From: Sporobolomyces roseus
Taxonomy: Eukaryota; Basidiomycota; Microbotryomycetes; Sporidiobolales; Sporidiobolaceae
Direction of reading: 5' to 3'
Assembly: GCA_016617785.1 (NCBI GenBank)
Contig: JADILM010000007.1
Location: 1,178,001 to 1,242,000, forward strand
DNA length: 64,000 bases
This document shows positions 47,709 through 59,666 of the stretch, one piece after another (the first letter of the stretch is position 1; each line of letters opens with the position of its first letter). Made by a program: the position numbers and the translations under genes. The notes below the pieces were generated by a model, which searched no databases, was not told where the DNA came from, and saw only the letters and a program-made list of their open reading frames with translations.

Positions 47709-48863
47709 TTAGAATAATCCGAGACCGGAAGAGGAGGAGGAAGTGGGAGATGAAGCTGGGGTCCTACTGAATGATGATGAGGGAGAAGTATCGATCTGAA
47801 GTTTTTGCATTCTTCGTCGAGAGAGTGACTCGAGTCGTCTTTGAGCTAGAGGCGAGGTCTTCGAGAAGAGAGGCGCGGCTTTCTGTTGTGGTGGGCAGGA
47901 AGGAGAATCGAAGAATGAGGTAGAGGAGAAGGTGGAGAGACAAGCGGTCGTCGGTGAGGGAGTGCAAGGACCTTCGGTTGAATTTGTCGAGAACGAACAA
48001 AGGGAGATGTTTGAGTCTGATCCACATGGCGACGATCGAGTCGATGGTGAAGAGTTTGTCGATGACGATGAGAGCGAAGGAACGGGAGAACCGAGAGGGT
48101 TTTGGCTGACTGTTGGAAGAGATGCGAGGGAAGGAAGGGAGCGGGAAAGGTTTGATTGGTGAGATGATGAGGGAGTTGCGAGGTCGAGACTGATCCTTCG
48201 AGCAAAGATGATGGCAGAGGGAGAGATTGGCGATGATGAGGAAACATCGGATTCATCCTCCCACAGAGATTCGGTAGGGTCGGAGAATGAGCTAGGAGAT
48301 CCGGGCATCTCAGGCGATGAGAATTCTGGTGATCCTTCTTCCCGGTAGAAGTCGAAGAGTCCGAGAGAGTTTGACATCTCTGTGCGAGCGGCGGGAGGGG
48401 AAGAGGAAAGAGCAGGGGTCCATTCGTTTTCGTCGACTCCTGATTCTCGATCTTCGTTGAAGGCATCGTAGGTGAACCTGGAAAGATTTCGGATCCCTGG
48501 TGATCGTCGCATCGGTGATGAAGAGAGTTTGGTAGGAGTAGGAGTCGCAGGCATAGGCATGAAGATAGGAGCGGCAGGAAGGAGAGGAGCGGTGGGAGTC
48601 ACTGGTGATCCGAGTCCTAGGTTGGTAGCCGTCGACAAGGTGAAGAGATGGTTGCGACGACACGAAGCGAAAGTCGCGTCGAGAGGGGAAGGAGGAGCCC
48701 GCTTGCGAGGGTTTCCGTGATGAGGAGGAGGAGGTGGCAATAACTCGAGGGTGGGTCGAACGGGAGTTACTGGAGGTTCCATTGAGAACGAGGACGACGA
48801 CGACGATGATGAAGGTGACGAAGATGAGGTAGAGAGGTACATCGAGGAGGAGAATGAAGACAT
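47709..48863 (-). CDS. Serine/proline-rich protein of unknown function
   Basis: Single open frame, 384 aa. More than a quarter Ser, with poly-Ser near both ends. Many SP, TP and RSP sites (TPVRPTLELLPPPPP, RRSPGIRNLSRFTYDAF) suggest a phosphorylated disordered regulator. A short less biased block RNLSRFTYDAFNEDRESG and a C-terminal basic helix AQRRLESLSRRRMQKLQID are the best handles for homology. Not recognised. No membrane or signal segments. The long antisense frames are shadows of the repetitive composition. Confidence 0.65.
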   Translation of the reverse strand: MSSFSSSMYLSTSSSSPSSSSSSSSFSMEPPVTPVRPTLELLPPPPPHHGNPRKRAPPSPLDATFASCRRNHLFTLSTATNLGLGSPVTPTAPLLPAAPIFMPMPATPTPTKLSSSPMRRSPGIRNLSRFTYDAFNEDRESGVDENEWTPALSSSPPAARTEMSNSLGLFDFYREEGSPEFSSPEMPGSPSSFSDPTESLWEDESDVSSSSPISPSAIIFARRISLDLATPSSSHQSNLSRSLPSLASLPTVSQNPLGSPVPSLSSSSTNSSPSTRSSPCGSDSNISLCSFSTNSTEGPCTPSPTTACLSTFSSTSFFDSPSCPPQQKAAPLFSKTSPLAQRRLESLSRRRMQKLQIDTSPSSSFSRTPASSPTSSSSSGLGLF

Positions 48864-50287
48864 TTCGAACTGAACGTAGGAAGGAATGTCAGAAAATTCG
48901 ACGATGAGAAAAGTGAAGGATTCAAGAAAGAACCCAACTCAATGAAGGGAGAGCTCACTGTGAGAGAGCAGACGTTGGGAGACAAAGAGGTCGAGCGAGG
49001 ACAAAGGACTTGCGAAGAGTGGGTAACTAGAGAGTAGAGGACAAGGGGAAAAAACCGGATGAGATCGACTCGAAGAGGTTTGTGCTTGAACTATGGACGA
49101 CGACGAAAGACGACGACGACGAGGGGTGGTTTCCAAAGAGAAGGAGGTAGTTGGAAGGAGAGAAAGGAAGCAAGGGGAGTGTCGATTTACTTTCTCAAGG
49201 CAGGTCAGCGAGAAAGGATTGCTATTCTACTGGCAGAAGAAACGCGACGTTCGCTTGATCATGTCTTATTCAATGCACAGTAGCTCTTTGTTCCTTGCTC
49301 AGAGGGAACGAAATTGCATGAAACTTTGCATGAAAAGGGAAGCTCGGATCCTCGGTCCGATCAACCTTTTTGGCTCTGCCTCTCCTGCTTGCTGTAGTAG
49401 AACGCTGCGGATTAAGCTGTACTTCATATCGTGCCTCCCATTCCTTCCGACGAGAGGAAGCGACAGAGAACGTTCTATAATTTGGAGCTTGCGAAGAGCT
49501 CAACCTCGACTCGTTTCGTTATTTACGAAGAACGGTAGCAATACCACCGGTTGCAACGTCGGCAATCCCCTATGTACAAAGTGTCAAACAAAGAAGGTTC
49601 CACGAGAGAGTAGAAAAACGACGAAAGAAAGGGAAAGGGAAACTAGCGAAGAGAAGTTTAGCGTTGTTCTTTTTCTATTCTTATTGAAGTTCCCAATTGT
49701 TCTACTCGCTGTTCACGAGAGACAGTCTCATTCATTATCGTTATCTGTCTCTCTCTGTTGAATGGGAACAAGGGGAGCAACAAAGTTGAGGAGAACAAAA
49801 AGAGAAGGGAGAAGGCGAAGCAGGGAAAGCTCACGTCGAAACGCGCTCGTGCGGATTTCCTTTCCTTCGCTCGAGCGGCAGAAAGAGCAGTGGAACTCTG
49901 CCTTACGAATGCCTAGTTGTGGCAGTTTTATGCGAAAGAGAGATGCTAATGCACAATTTCAGTATCGACTGATTAGGGAAGAACCTTAATCGAAATGTAC
50001 CTTGCTCGCTCGAAGTTCCGACGATTAAAAAAGGTAAGAAGAGAACTCCTGCCAGAAATTGTTACATTCTTCAAGCTTTATGACAAGGTTTTCGAAGGCG
50101 CAGGAGAATTGAAACGAAGTGAAGCGAAAAGTCTGCCGAAGAGCTGGAATGAAAAGTTAATAAGCTCGTTATGCAGTCAAGATTGAAACGAGCTTGAAGG
50201 AGACGACGTAGCGTGAACGCGTTCGAAAGAGAGATATGCGTCCTTCCATAGTAGCGAATGTCCTGCATTACTATTGATTTGAGCGAG
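48864..50287. other. 1.4 kb region without a supported gene
   Basis: Upstream of the serine-rich gene and downstream of the PalC-like gene, both on the minus strand. A plus-strand frame at 49093-49761 has unusual composition, no motif and no splice context, so I treat it as chance. A probable long promoter or leader for the serine-rich gene. Confidence 0.4.
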
Positions 50288-52025
50288 CTAGAAATATCCT
50301 CCTGCGTATTCACCATTCGCATCATCGTCACTCTCGTCCGAGCTGTCGTCGAGTGCTAGCCCACCCATCCCTAATCCATCTCCTGAAGCAGGTGGCGGAG
50401 GCGGGACTCGCCGAGGAACAGAGCCATTTACGGGTGTAGACGGTCTGAAAGCGGGTGGCGACGGAGAGTAAGGTTTGAGAGTAAGAGCCGAGCGACCAGA
50501 AGGTAGTCGAGTTTGCAGTGACTGAGCATTCGGAATAGGTTGGAAGTGGACCTACGTTCGACGAAATCTGATCAGTTCCGCCCGACACATTGAGGATGAG
50601 AATTTCGAAGCTCACAGTGTCGTTGACTTTCTTGTAAGCTTTCGTGAAGGCCTGCACACTTTCTATCTCCTCCTGCACCTTTCCTTTCCTCCCTTTAGCC
50701 GCCAACTTGCCCTTTCCAATCTTGAACTTGTTCAATCCACTGTCCTTCCCACTCAATTCTTCCAACGCTTTGCCCGCCAAACCTAGCCAACCCAACCCTT
50801 CTCCCGTCTCTGATCTCTCGCCGTTATCTACTCCTAGCCATTTGTACGAGAGTGAGAGGGCGAGTTGACGTCCGTCGGAAAGGTATCGTCGGATTAAGGG
50901 GGAGATTTCAGAGGAGGAAGAGGATTTGAAGAGTGAACGAGCTTCGTCGTAATAGGTATAGACTTGAAGGTGAAGCTTTGAGAGGAGAGAGGGAGATGGA
51001 TGGGCGGGAGGAAGAGGTGGGCCGGGAGTCGTCGTGGAGTGAGCGACCGATAATGAGCGAGAAAGCAGTCGTCGAATCGCCAGCAGGTTCGCATCTGCCA
51101 AGCACATCCTGTGAGAGAAGGACATCGTATCAGTGCGAATGAAACAGACTGAGGCGAGGAAAGACTCACTTTGATAGGGCAGTTGCAGCGTCTCTCGTAA
51201 ATTCCACTGGTCTCGCTCTAAGCGATTCGATTCCTACCGCAGCTTCCCATCTTGGTATCACCGTCTCTGCGAGGTATAGAAAGACTCCACTAGCTCGACA
51301 CAGCATCTCTGCAGCTTGATTGACCGTTTCGTCGTGAACTGAAATGGCGGAAGATGAAACTGAGGATGAGATCTCGTAGGAGCCGAGAGAGGATACGAGG
51401 GTTGCTGAGGCGTTCGCCAGACAGATGGCGTAGGATAGAAGAGTCGCTGTGAGCTCAAAGTGACTGCGAACAGCGATTTTGGGTGAGTACGAAATGAGCT
51501 GAAAACTCGGAAGAAAGACGAACAAGGATGGGAGCGCGACTTTGATTCGATTCTTCTTGAGCGCTTGCGAAGATAATGAGGACTTCCATACAAAGTCTGT
51601 CACAGCAATTAGGACGGATGAGTACGCTCGCAGACGAAAGAGAGAAGCGAAATCCAGAAGGAAAACTCACAAGGATCCGACGACAACAACAGATCATCTG
51701 CTTCGACGCTCGACAAGATAGCGTATAGATAAGGCAAGTACTCTGCTATAGCCTGTCGAGAGCGAGTCGAGGTTAGTCCTTGTTCCTTGCCCCGCCAAGT
51801 CAAGGTTGCGATCCGAAGAGTAGAGATTAAACGTACTCTAGCTGCTCCAGACCAATCTGCACCTCTCCCATCTTTCGTACGATCCTTCTTCGTAGCTCTG
51901 AGTACAGTTCTAACTCTCGCTCTAGTCGAGTTGGCATCTGCGAGATCTCTTGTGTGGGAATTTGTCGGATCTTGTAACAATTGATGGAAAGCGAGTGGAG
52001 CTGGTGCGAGTGTCGGGAGGATCAT
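50288..52025 (-). CDS. BRO1-domain protein, PalC-like pH signalling component
   Basis: Multi-exon gene. N-terminus MILPTLAPAPLAFHQLL; BRO1-domain features follow: LTATLLSYAICLANASATLV, the stretch AAEMLCRASGVFLYLAETVIPRW, then alternating helices CLADANLLAIRRLLSRSL, HPSPSLLSKLHLQVYTYYDEARSLF and LSLSYKWLGVDNGE, GKALEEL. The order and spacing fit PalC, the BRO1 protein of the Rim/Pal ambient-pH pathway that links to ESCRT-III, better than Alix/Bro1/PalA because it stops soon after the BRO1-like part. The C-terminus is Pro-rich, then acidic and ends EYAGGYF. Exact boundaries of middle exons (about 51120-51165, 51605-51750) are approximate. Confidence 0.75.
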
Positions 52026-52156
52026 ATAGAGCTTAGAATGGACTGATCAGGCTATAGGTAAGGCTCGGTCAGCGATGATTGATGAAGTTGTTTGATGACC
52101 AAAATGCAATTTGCCTTTTCTCGCTCTTCTTTGCTTTCTCACCTCACTTCTAGTGA

Positions 52157-53915
52157 ATGCTTGGTAGACCTCTCAGTCTATTACGAACCACTACCAGACA
52201 ACTCTACACTTCAACTCGATTCTCTCCTTCCTTGTCTCTTCCTCTTCTTCTCCACTCGATCCCCACCTCGACTCTCAAACTTCCCTTCAAACGCAATATG
52301 TCGACTCAAGGACAAGATCAGAAACAGCACAAAGGTGATATTACTAGCTGGGCGAGCAAAGATGGAGAGTTCAGGAGGCAACAATCTACTTTCCGGGATG
52401 CGATCGAAAAGAATGGTCAATTCCCTCCGGAGAAAGGGCGATACATCCTCTACGTTTCCCTCGCTTGTCCCTGGGCGTATGTCAAACTTATCCTCTCCGT
52501 CTGACTGTCACGAGCTGATGAATTCGAATGCAGTCATCGAGCATTAATCGTTCGCAAATTGAAAGGTTTGGAAGATTACTTTGACGTCTCAATCGTTCAC
52601 CCTCACATGGGTGCCATGGGCTGGTCGTTCTACCCTCCAATCCGTGGAGAAGAAGGGGAGTACCTCAAGACTTCGGGAGAAGTTGGCGAGGACGATGGAG
52701 TGAAAGAGGTTATCAAAGATCCACTTTACGACTCGAAGTTCGTTCGAGAACTCTACTTCAAGGTATGCAGTGTTTCTTCGCTTTCTTACCGCGAGTACTG
52801 TTAGTGACGACACTGTGCTGTATAGGCCAATCCCGATTACGATCAACGATTCACCGTTCCGATCATTTGGGACAAGAAGAACGAAACGATCGTCAACAAC
52901 GAATCTTCGGAGATCATTCGATTCATGAACACTGCTTTCAACGACGAGATCGATGAGAAGTTTGCCAAGCTCGACCTTTACCCCGAGGACAAGGAAGTGA
53001 GGAAAGAGATTGATTCGCAAAATGATTGGGTTTACAACACTGTGCGTTCCGACTCTCTTATCGACTGGATAGCTTGGAATCGTGCTGATGGATTTAGAAG
53101 TCGTGCACAGGTCAACAACGTGAGCTTTCGAATTTCTTTGGGTCGTTCTGACGCCTCGCACTGATAGTTCCCTCTTCTTCCTCGTTGACAGGGTGTCTAC
53201 AAATCTGGTTTCGCAACGACGCAGAAAGCCTACGAGAACAACGTGATCCCTCTCTTCGAGTCTCTCGATCGACTCGAGAAGATGCTCGAGGGTGGGAAGG
53301 AATTCATCGCGGGAGACAAATTGACCGAAGCTGATGTCAGGCTTTACACTACTCTCGTGAGTTCAGAGCACTTTAACGATGAAGGTCTGATTGACGACGA
53401 ATCCACGTTATGCAGATTCGCTTCGATTGCACCTATGTTTCTCACTTCAAATGCAACCTCGGAACGTACGTCTTCCCCTTTCTCTCTCGCCTCTTCCTCT
53501 TTTTCGCTACTGACCACTCTCGATCGTGCAGTATCCGTCACAACTACCCCAATTTGAACCGATGGATGAAGAACCTCTACTGGAACTACCCTGCTTTCAA
53601 GGAGACGACCAACTTTGAACACATCAAGGTGAGTCTGCTCTCCCTCTACTCTGCTATTGTACACCTATCTAACGAGATCAATTCCCTGATGTAGATGCAC
53701 TACTTCACCAGTCATCCTCGTACGTCCTCTCTCGTTTCGAGTCTTGAACGTTTCTTGACTGATCTTTCGCTCCTTTCACTACATCCGCAGAAATCAACCC
53801 TACTCGTATTGTCGTGAGTCTATCTGAGCTGCTGTCCCTTCTCGCAAGCCCTGCTGATCGTTCTTTGTCTCGCTCGCAGCCTGCTGGACCTACTCCTCCG
53901 ATCGAATCCCTCTAA
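52157..53915 (+). CDS. S-glutathionyl-hydroquinone reductase (omega-like GST, Gto/Ecm4 type)
   Basis: Reduces glutathionyl-hydroquinones and related conjugates. Ten exons, 1170 nt, 389 aa from the ATG at 52157; an alternative ATG at 52298 would remove a presequence-like N-terminus (Arg/Ser/Thr/Leu rich), so mitochondrial and cytosolic forms are possible. Catalytic motif SLACPWAHR with the xenobiotic-reductase cysteine, split by an intron after the Trp. Then [69 protein letters not shown] and HYFTSHPQINPTRIVPAGP, all family signatures. One exon is 9 nt (53111-53119, Val-Asn-Asn), and two others are 25 and 23 nt. Confidence 0.95.
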
Positions 53916-54354
53916 ACGGGATCGTTTCTATTAGATTCGCTCGTTCAGTACGACTGTGAAATAGCAAAGAAGTCTCATCTGGTACTGTAAAGAGGACGAG
54001 CGATGCATAAGAGTCGAAGCGATCTAATCCGACCATTCGAAAGGGATCGCAACAGTCTTGTTCTCCCGCAGCTCTGAACGTGAACTCGGGATACAGGTGA
54101 GCTCGTTGACGGTAATGACAACAACGCTATCCACATATAGACAAGAGAGGCGAAGGAGAAGAAGAAGACGAGACGGGAAACACAGGAAGAAGGAGATCTG
54201 AAGAATGAGAAAGAGGTGAAAAGAAGAGGCCAGCAAAGGAAGGTACGGTATGTGGAGAAGGCGATAGTGCATATTGAAACGAGGCATCTAGAGTGCCGAA
54301 ACAAGGAAGGTTGAGAAAAATGGGAAAGTGGAATCAAGGGATAAACGCAGGAGC
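53916..54354. other. Convergent intergenic region
   Basis: 440 bp between the hydroquinone reductase and gene D, which face each other. No gene seen; minus-strand frames are short and Phe/Ser rich by composition. Confidence 0.4.
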
Positions 54355-55620
54355 TCAAATGAAGCCATACATGACACTCTTGCGGTCCGAGAGCTCGGCA
54401 CGTTCGTGGCTAAGTGAATTCTGAGCGGCGGATCGAGGAACAAAGTGCTGTAATGAGAAGAAAATGTCAAAAGAAGCGAACCGGCGAAGTAGAAAGCCTG
54501 AAATTCGGGACCGCTCACACTGAGGTCTCGAGCCAAGCCGATCTGGAGCTGCTGCAAAGCGCCTTCGATATCTCCCTCGTTTGGCTAATGAAGGCGTTCT
54601 CTTCAGCTTTAGTCGATTCAATTATTGTTAAAGACGGCACTCACGATCCACCAGCACAGATCCGCTATCTCAATCACTCCATTCTCCATGATGCATTCAA
54701 ACTTCTGGTGCAGAGCTCTGAACAATTCGATTGCGAAGTGCTGTTGCTGCGTGTTGAGATGGTCCCAGCGAGAAACCAAGTTTCGCCTGATACCCGTGCA
54801 AGCCCGGACAAGTGCCCGCGACTCGTGAAGTTCCAGCGTGGTTCTGAACGCCTTGATGAGCTCATCAAGAAGCGCTGCCGGTGTCTCTGATGTTTCATTA
54901 GAAACACCGGAACGAAGACTGCGCCTGGCCTCGGAGATCACAAAAGCGCGCTGGATACGGGAAAGAGCGGGAGGAACAGAGATGACTGTCAGTTGCAGTG
55001 ATGCCAAGGGGGAAAGAAATGGGATGGAAGGGGAAAACAGCTTACAGCTGCATGTTCGAACCACAATCGAGACTCCTTCAAGACTAGAGAATCCGCGGTT
55101 TCCTCGTTGAGCTCGACTCCCTCGAGGAGGACATTGAGAGGAGGCTGCAGCGATCTAATCAGTATCACTGACTGGGCTTGAGAGGGATAGAATCGTAGCG
55201 GGAAGCCTAACTCACGATTACGCCGTCGAAAACGAGACTCTCGGTGCAATGATCTTGTTCTGATAACCTTTGATGTACTGTTTTCAATCGTCTGTACAAT
55301 GTGTCTTGAGTAATGAGTTGCTCCTGAGACCATTGTTGCCGAAAGGGTTTCGTAACGCTTCGCCCCCATTGTGTGATGGAGTGCGAACTGTTCGCGAGCG
55401 CGACTATGGACTCGACGAGCCCGCTATAGCGATCCCAACTCACTCCCCCCTCTGTGAGAAGTGAAAGTGGGCGACCTCCCGAGCCAAAGGTGTCTCCTGG
55501 ATCGGGGCTGAATCCCCATGATCTTTCGAGGGTCGGTTGCGAGTGGAAAGTATGCGGCTGACGATGATCTGATTGGCGTCTGTGATTAGTCACATTGTGA
55601 TAGGAGTCATTGCCAGACAT
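54355..55620 (-). CDS. Gene D: modular-family protein, tandem paralogue of gene E
   Basis: Function unknown. Five exons, all phase 0: 55216-55620, 55046-55144, 54645-54950, 54519-54551, 54355-54447; 936 nt, 311 aa. Exon 1 contains WDRYSGLVESIVALANSS and a WSQEQLITQDTLYRRLKTVH helix; exon 2 starts PPLNVLLEGVELN; exon 3 contains SRWDHLNTQQQHFAIELFRA. The terminus DRKSVMYGFI matches DRKRTLYGFV of gene E. Exons 2 and 5 have exactly the same lengths as in gene E (99 and 93 nt). The pattern of a long helical exon followed by a short Pro-starting exon is that of genes A-C. No membrane segment, no signal peptide. Confidence 0.72.
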
Positions 55621-56561
55621 TGACGACCACGGCCGGTTGAAGGAGAGGACAGGAAGGAGAGAGGAAAGAGGAGGGAGAGGAAAGAGAAAAGAGAAAAGAG
55701 GAACGAAAAGAATGAGGGAGCAAAGCAAACTCCGGATTGCCAGCCCCTCTCGACGTCCGGAAGTTTCCAGCCATGCGTCTCGGCAAGCAGTAGAGCCGTG
55801 CTGCATGCTCAGACCACAGACCGAAGCGAGCAGAAAGTGGGTCAAAAATCGGAAGCAGCGTGTTGAATCAAATCGAAGCGAGGGCAGGCGAGGAATATCA
55901 TCTCTAGCGGATCATATAACAGTACAGCAGCTCTAGCGTTCTCCATCGAGCAAAATCAGCGTGAATACCCTCATTGGAAAGAAAGAGCAGAACTCACCGT
56001 GAAGACCCAAGGAAACCTCTCCTGATATTGCCAGGCAGTCTATAGCAGTACTTCTCCCTATCGCGACACCTCGGTAGTCCTCTCGTCGAATTGTTGAAGC
56101 GAGAGATCGAATTCGAGATGAAATGTATAGAATCGTTGCGGCGAAGCGATTGGGGAGCTGAGCAGCTTTGTGAGACTCGGCGAGCTGTTCTGGTAGAGCT
56201 TGATCATCTGTTGGACGCGGCGGGGGTGAATCAGAGCAGTGGTAGGAAGTCGACCGGAATCGCAGGGTTGACGCTCGCTTGCCGTTTGTACCAACTCGAT
56301 CGAAGCCTCCGAGAGGCTCGAAGCGCGAGAGAGCTTATACAGAATCGCGAAGGTGTCCGTGCAGAGAGTGAGAAGCGAAGAGACGAGAGGAGCGACGACA
56401 ACGCTTATTCTCGTTGATTTCTCTTTCGGTCTCGCATAAAAAAGTTCAGGAGATCAGCAAGTCGTCTACAGTATAGAACAAGCAAGTACAGTACAGCGGT
56501 GAGGAATTGCAAAAGAAAGAGAAGACAAAACATCTCGCAGCTGATTCATCCCCTTACGGAA
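55621..56561. other. Spacer between tandem genes E and D, possible module relic
   Basis: 940 bp. It must include the gene D promoter and gene E 3' end. Minus-strand frames at 56058-56294 and plus-strand frame at 56091-56417 are helical-looking and Gln/Arg rich but cannot be spliced into a family-like gene. They may be a decayed module copy; evidence is weak. Confidence 0.35.
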
Positions 56562-57794
56562 CTATACGAAGCCGTACAGTGTCCTTTTACGGTCCGTAAA
56601 GTTTGAGGTGCTGTGTGCTAGTGATGCGTGAGTGTTAGAGGGTAGTATAAATCGCTGGACATCGAGAAGAAGGAAAGCGTCAGCGACAACTTGAAAAGAC
56701 AGATGACACCGGAGAGACGAAAGGGTGAAACGAAGCAGGACAAACAGGTTCAACGGGATCCACAACGTTCGCATTTCTTCGTAAGCTTCGCGTGGCGGCA
56801 GCGAATTGCTGCGTACTCGGCTGCAGCGACCGTAAATGTTTGAATCTGTCAGCTTCTGAGAAACTTGATCTCGGGAAGAGGTGCAGAAGAAGAGCTCACC
56901 ACCCAGAGACAGAAGAATGCAGGGCTGATGAGTTTCGCTTGACGCATGTAGTGGAAATTTATGTTGAGAATTCGGAACACTGCAATTGCGAAAAGTCGTT
57001 GCTGCGTAGTCAAAGACGACCATTCCTGACGGATCATGGCACAAGTGCGTGAGCATGCCGCTGTTAGGGTTGGATTGGGACGTCTTCCAATCGTTCCGGC
57101 ATAGTAGCGATCGAAGATGGTAAAGAGATCTTGCTCGGTTTGAGGTGGAGCATTCCGGGCTTGAGGCGCAGCGGAGCGGTATATGTCTAAAGCGACACTG
57201 AGTACGTATTGGCGCTGGAGAAGATCAGCCTCGCCTAGTCAGCGAGCGCTGTAGAGAAGAACTATTGAGAAGAGCTCACCGCAGATTGCTCGAACGACAG
57301 CTTTGCTCGTTCGAGGAGCTGAGATTGCTCGCACGCATCACTCACTGCAATTCCGTAAAGAAGAGACTTTAGAGGAGGCTGTAGCAGTAGGATTAATCAG
57401 TCAGCACGTGATACAAGTTGTGAGCGAGAGGCGAGAACCTTACAATCTGTCCGCAGTACAGGAATCTCACTGCATGACGTTCTCGCTCTGCAAGTCTAGA
57501 AATACGACCTTGAACATCCTCCAGACGACGGTGGAGTGCTTGCTGAGTGTGAGCGGTCTCTTGATTCCAAAACGACGCCAACGGTTCCGTAACTGTCTGA
57601 CCCCAGTCTACAGCTTGACGCGAGTCACCGAGAAGGGTGACAATTGATTCGACAACTCCAGCGTAGACCGACCACTCGATCGCCGAGTCAATAGGTGCAG
57701 TTAGCAACCTAAAGCCCGAGTTTCGAGGTGAAACGGGCGATTGAGCGAAATTCCACGAGGGGGACAAGGGGTCATCGGCTTGATCTTGCTCCAT
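56562..57794 (-). CDS. Gene E: modular-family protein, tandem paralogue of gene D
   Basis: Function unknown. Five phase-0 exons: 57444-57794, 57280-57378, 56900-57214, 56746-56820, 56562-56654; 933 nt, 310 aa. Exon 1: WSVYAGVVESIVTLLGDS, then FWNQETAHTQQALHRRLEDV; exon 2: PPLKSLLYGIAVS; exon 3: RQEWSSLTTQQRLFAIAVFRI; exon 4: PSTQQFAAATRSL. Each matches the equivalent exon of gene D. The near-equal total length (310 versus 311 aa) and identical intron phases with clearly diverged residues argue that both are functional and under selection rather than fresh copies. Confidence 0.72.
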
Positions 57795-58535
57795 GGTGTG
57801 CTGTCAGCGGATGAACAACTTCTGATGAGGATCCAAAGTCGGAAAGAGCGAGAGATAACGATTTCACAGCAGCTCCGAAAACCTCCACGGACCTTGGAGT
57901 CATGAGTCATCGGACTCTTGCATCGCATGCGAGGGAAGGTCACTGGCGATGGATGAAACTTCTGGAGGAAGTACCGAGGACGCAGAGGTATTGCGGCTGT
58001 GCCCATCTTGAAGCTGCTTCGGTTTGCTCGATTGCGATGCAGCGCCGACGGGCGACGCAAGCAAAGATCTCCATAAGCATTAGCCTACACAGCCCTTCAT
58101 CGATTACAGAGTCAGCTTACCGAAAAGCGAGGGAAAGAGGAACGAACACTCACCCTCGAGCACCTGGAAACTCGAACAGCCTCGTCGCATACACAATGAC
58201 TTCTCATAGTCCCAGTCGAGGCTCAAAGCAGTGAGTAAGCTGCTGTCCTGAGCGAAAGAAGCGAGATTCAGGAGAAGAAATTGAAGTTGCCGGATCGAAG
58301 CGATGGGAGAGAGAGTGCGCAATCGCGCGGGACTTCCATTGTATTGCTGTCATTCTGATAGTCGATAGGTCGAGTCTGTAGAGACTGAGGATGGGCAGGG
58401 GTAAGGATGAAATCAAACAGATCGAACCATCTTTCAACTTTCTCTTTCCTACCTTTCACTACTCTTCTAGAAATCACCTCAATAAGTCAAGTAGAACGAT
58501 CAGACCCAGTACAAGCTAGCAAACACATCAGAAAC
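57795..58535. other. Divergent region between gene E and AhpC/TSA-like gene
   Basis: 740 bp without a supported gene. Carries both promoters. The last 120 bp before 58536 are CT rich. No specific site recognised. Confidence 0.4.
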
Positions 58536-59430
58536 ATGTCACAAGTAGCGAAAGATGGGTTCCTTCCTCACCTTCCTCCAACTCCTGATCAGTTGCACGC
58601 CGCTTCACAACTCGCCGTATTCGATCAAGAAGGACAATCAGTCATGTTGGGATCACTCATGAGAGGAGACAAGGGTGGGAAGTGTATTGTCATCTTCGTT
58701 AGTTGCTCGATCCGCTGCTATCGATCTGAGAATGTAGGCTAATCACAGCATCGATAGATCCGTCACTTCTACTGTGGACTCTGGTGAGCTTACTGTCCTC
58801 AGTTAAAGCCTTCTCGTAGGAGACTAACTCGATTCTTCGAAAATGTTCAGTCAAGATTTCATCTCTTACCTCACTTCAAAGATCACTCCCGCCGTTCTAC
58901 AACAGCACAATCTCAAACTATCAATTGTTGGATGTGGAGATTGGGAATTAATCAAGCCTTACCGTGATTCATTGGGTACTCCTTTCGAGATTTACTCGGA
59001 TCCTACGAAGGATTCCTATGTAAGTTCCCTTGCTTTCCTTTATCTTCCCTTATACAAGCTGACAGAACATACTCGATTGATGTAGATCGCTTTGGGAATG
59101 ACTCTGAGAACGCTCGATATGGGAAATCACAACCCTGAATATCAAAGGAACGGAATGATCTCAAACATCTTCTCAAGTATCGCGAGGGCGTTCAAGATTG
59201 GATCGATATTCACTAAGAAAGCTGGAGATCAGAAACAACTAGGAGGAGAGTTCGTCTTTGTTAGTGAGTCGACCTTATTTCGCTCTTTCCTCTCACGGTT
59301 CAATCAAGCTGACCTCCCTTTTGATCGATTAGACGGTCAACCGGTATACACGCATCGAATGGAGAACACTCGTGGACATGCTCCTCTCGCAGAACTGTTC
59401 GAAGCTGCCGGTCTCCCAGCTCCCGAATAA
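58536..59430 (+). CDS. Thioredoxin-fold AhpC/TSA-like protein (AAED1/PRXL2 type)
   Basis: Five exons (58536-58697, 58758-58783, 58851-59019, 59086-59263, 59333-59430) total 633 nt, 210 aa. Thioredoxin-like fold: AASQLAVFDQEGQSVMLGSL, then VIFIRHFYCGLCQDFISYL with a C-x-x-C at the active-site position (the motif sits across two introns), LKLSIVGCGDWELIKPY, FEIYSDPTKDSYIALGMTLRT and the tail GHAPLAELFEAAGLPAPE. Fungal homologues are usually described as redox-active AhpC/TSA family members without a defined substrate. Not a typical catalytic peroxiredoxin, which would have the PxxxTxxC motif. Confidence 0.88.
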
Positions 59431-59666
59431 ACCAACTTTCGCTTTTCGACCCCCTTCGAACTGTTACTTTTCCCTCAACTCGTTCTTTGTGCGACTACTC
59501 TCTTCAGTACCACTACTCCTTTACGAACCCTACATACTTAATGCTATACCACCCACTTTTCCCCAATTTTCTCCGAAGATCCCGCGGCGGTCTGCTTAGT
59601 CCTCCTTTCTCGTGTCCCTCCTTTTTCTTCTCTCTTCTTTCCTCTTCACTGACGACCAAGGAGGAT

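Noticed and set aside
49093..49761. 222-codon plus-strand open frame in the 48.9-50.3 kb gap
   Set aside because: Composition is Arg/Lys/Glu rich from GA repeats, there is no motif, no splice or promoter context, and several overlapping frames are open for the same compositional reason.
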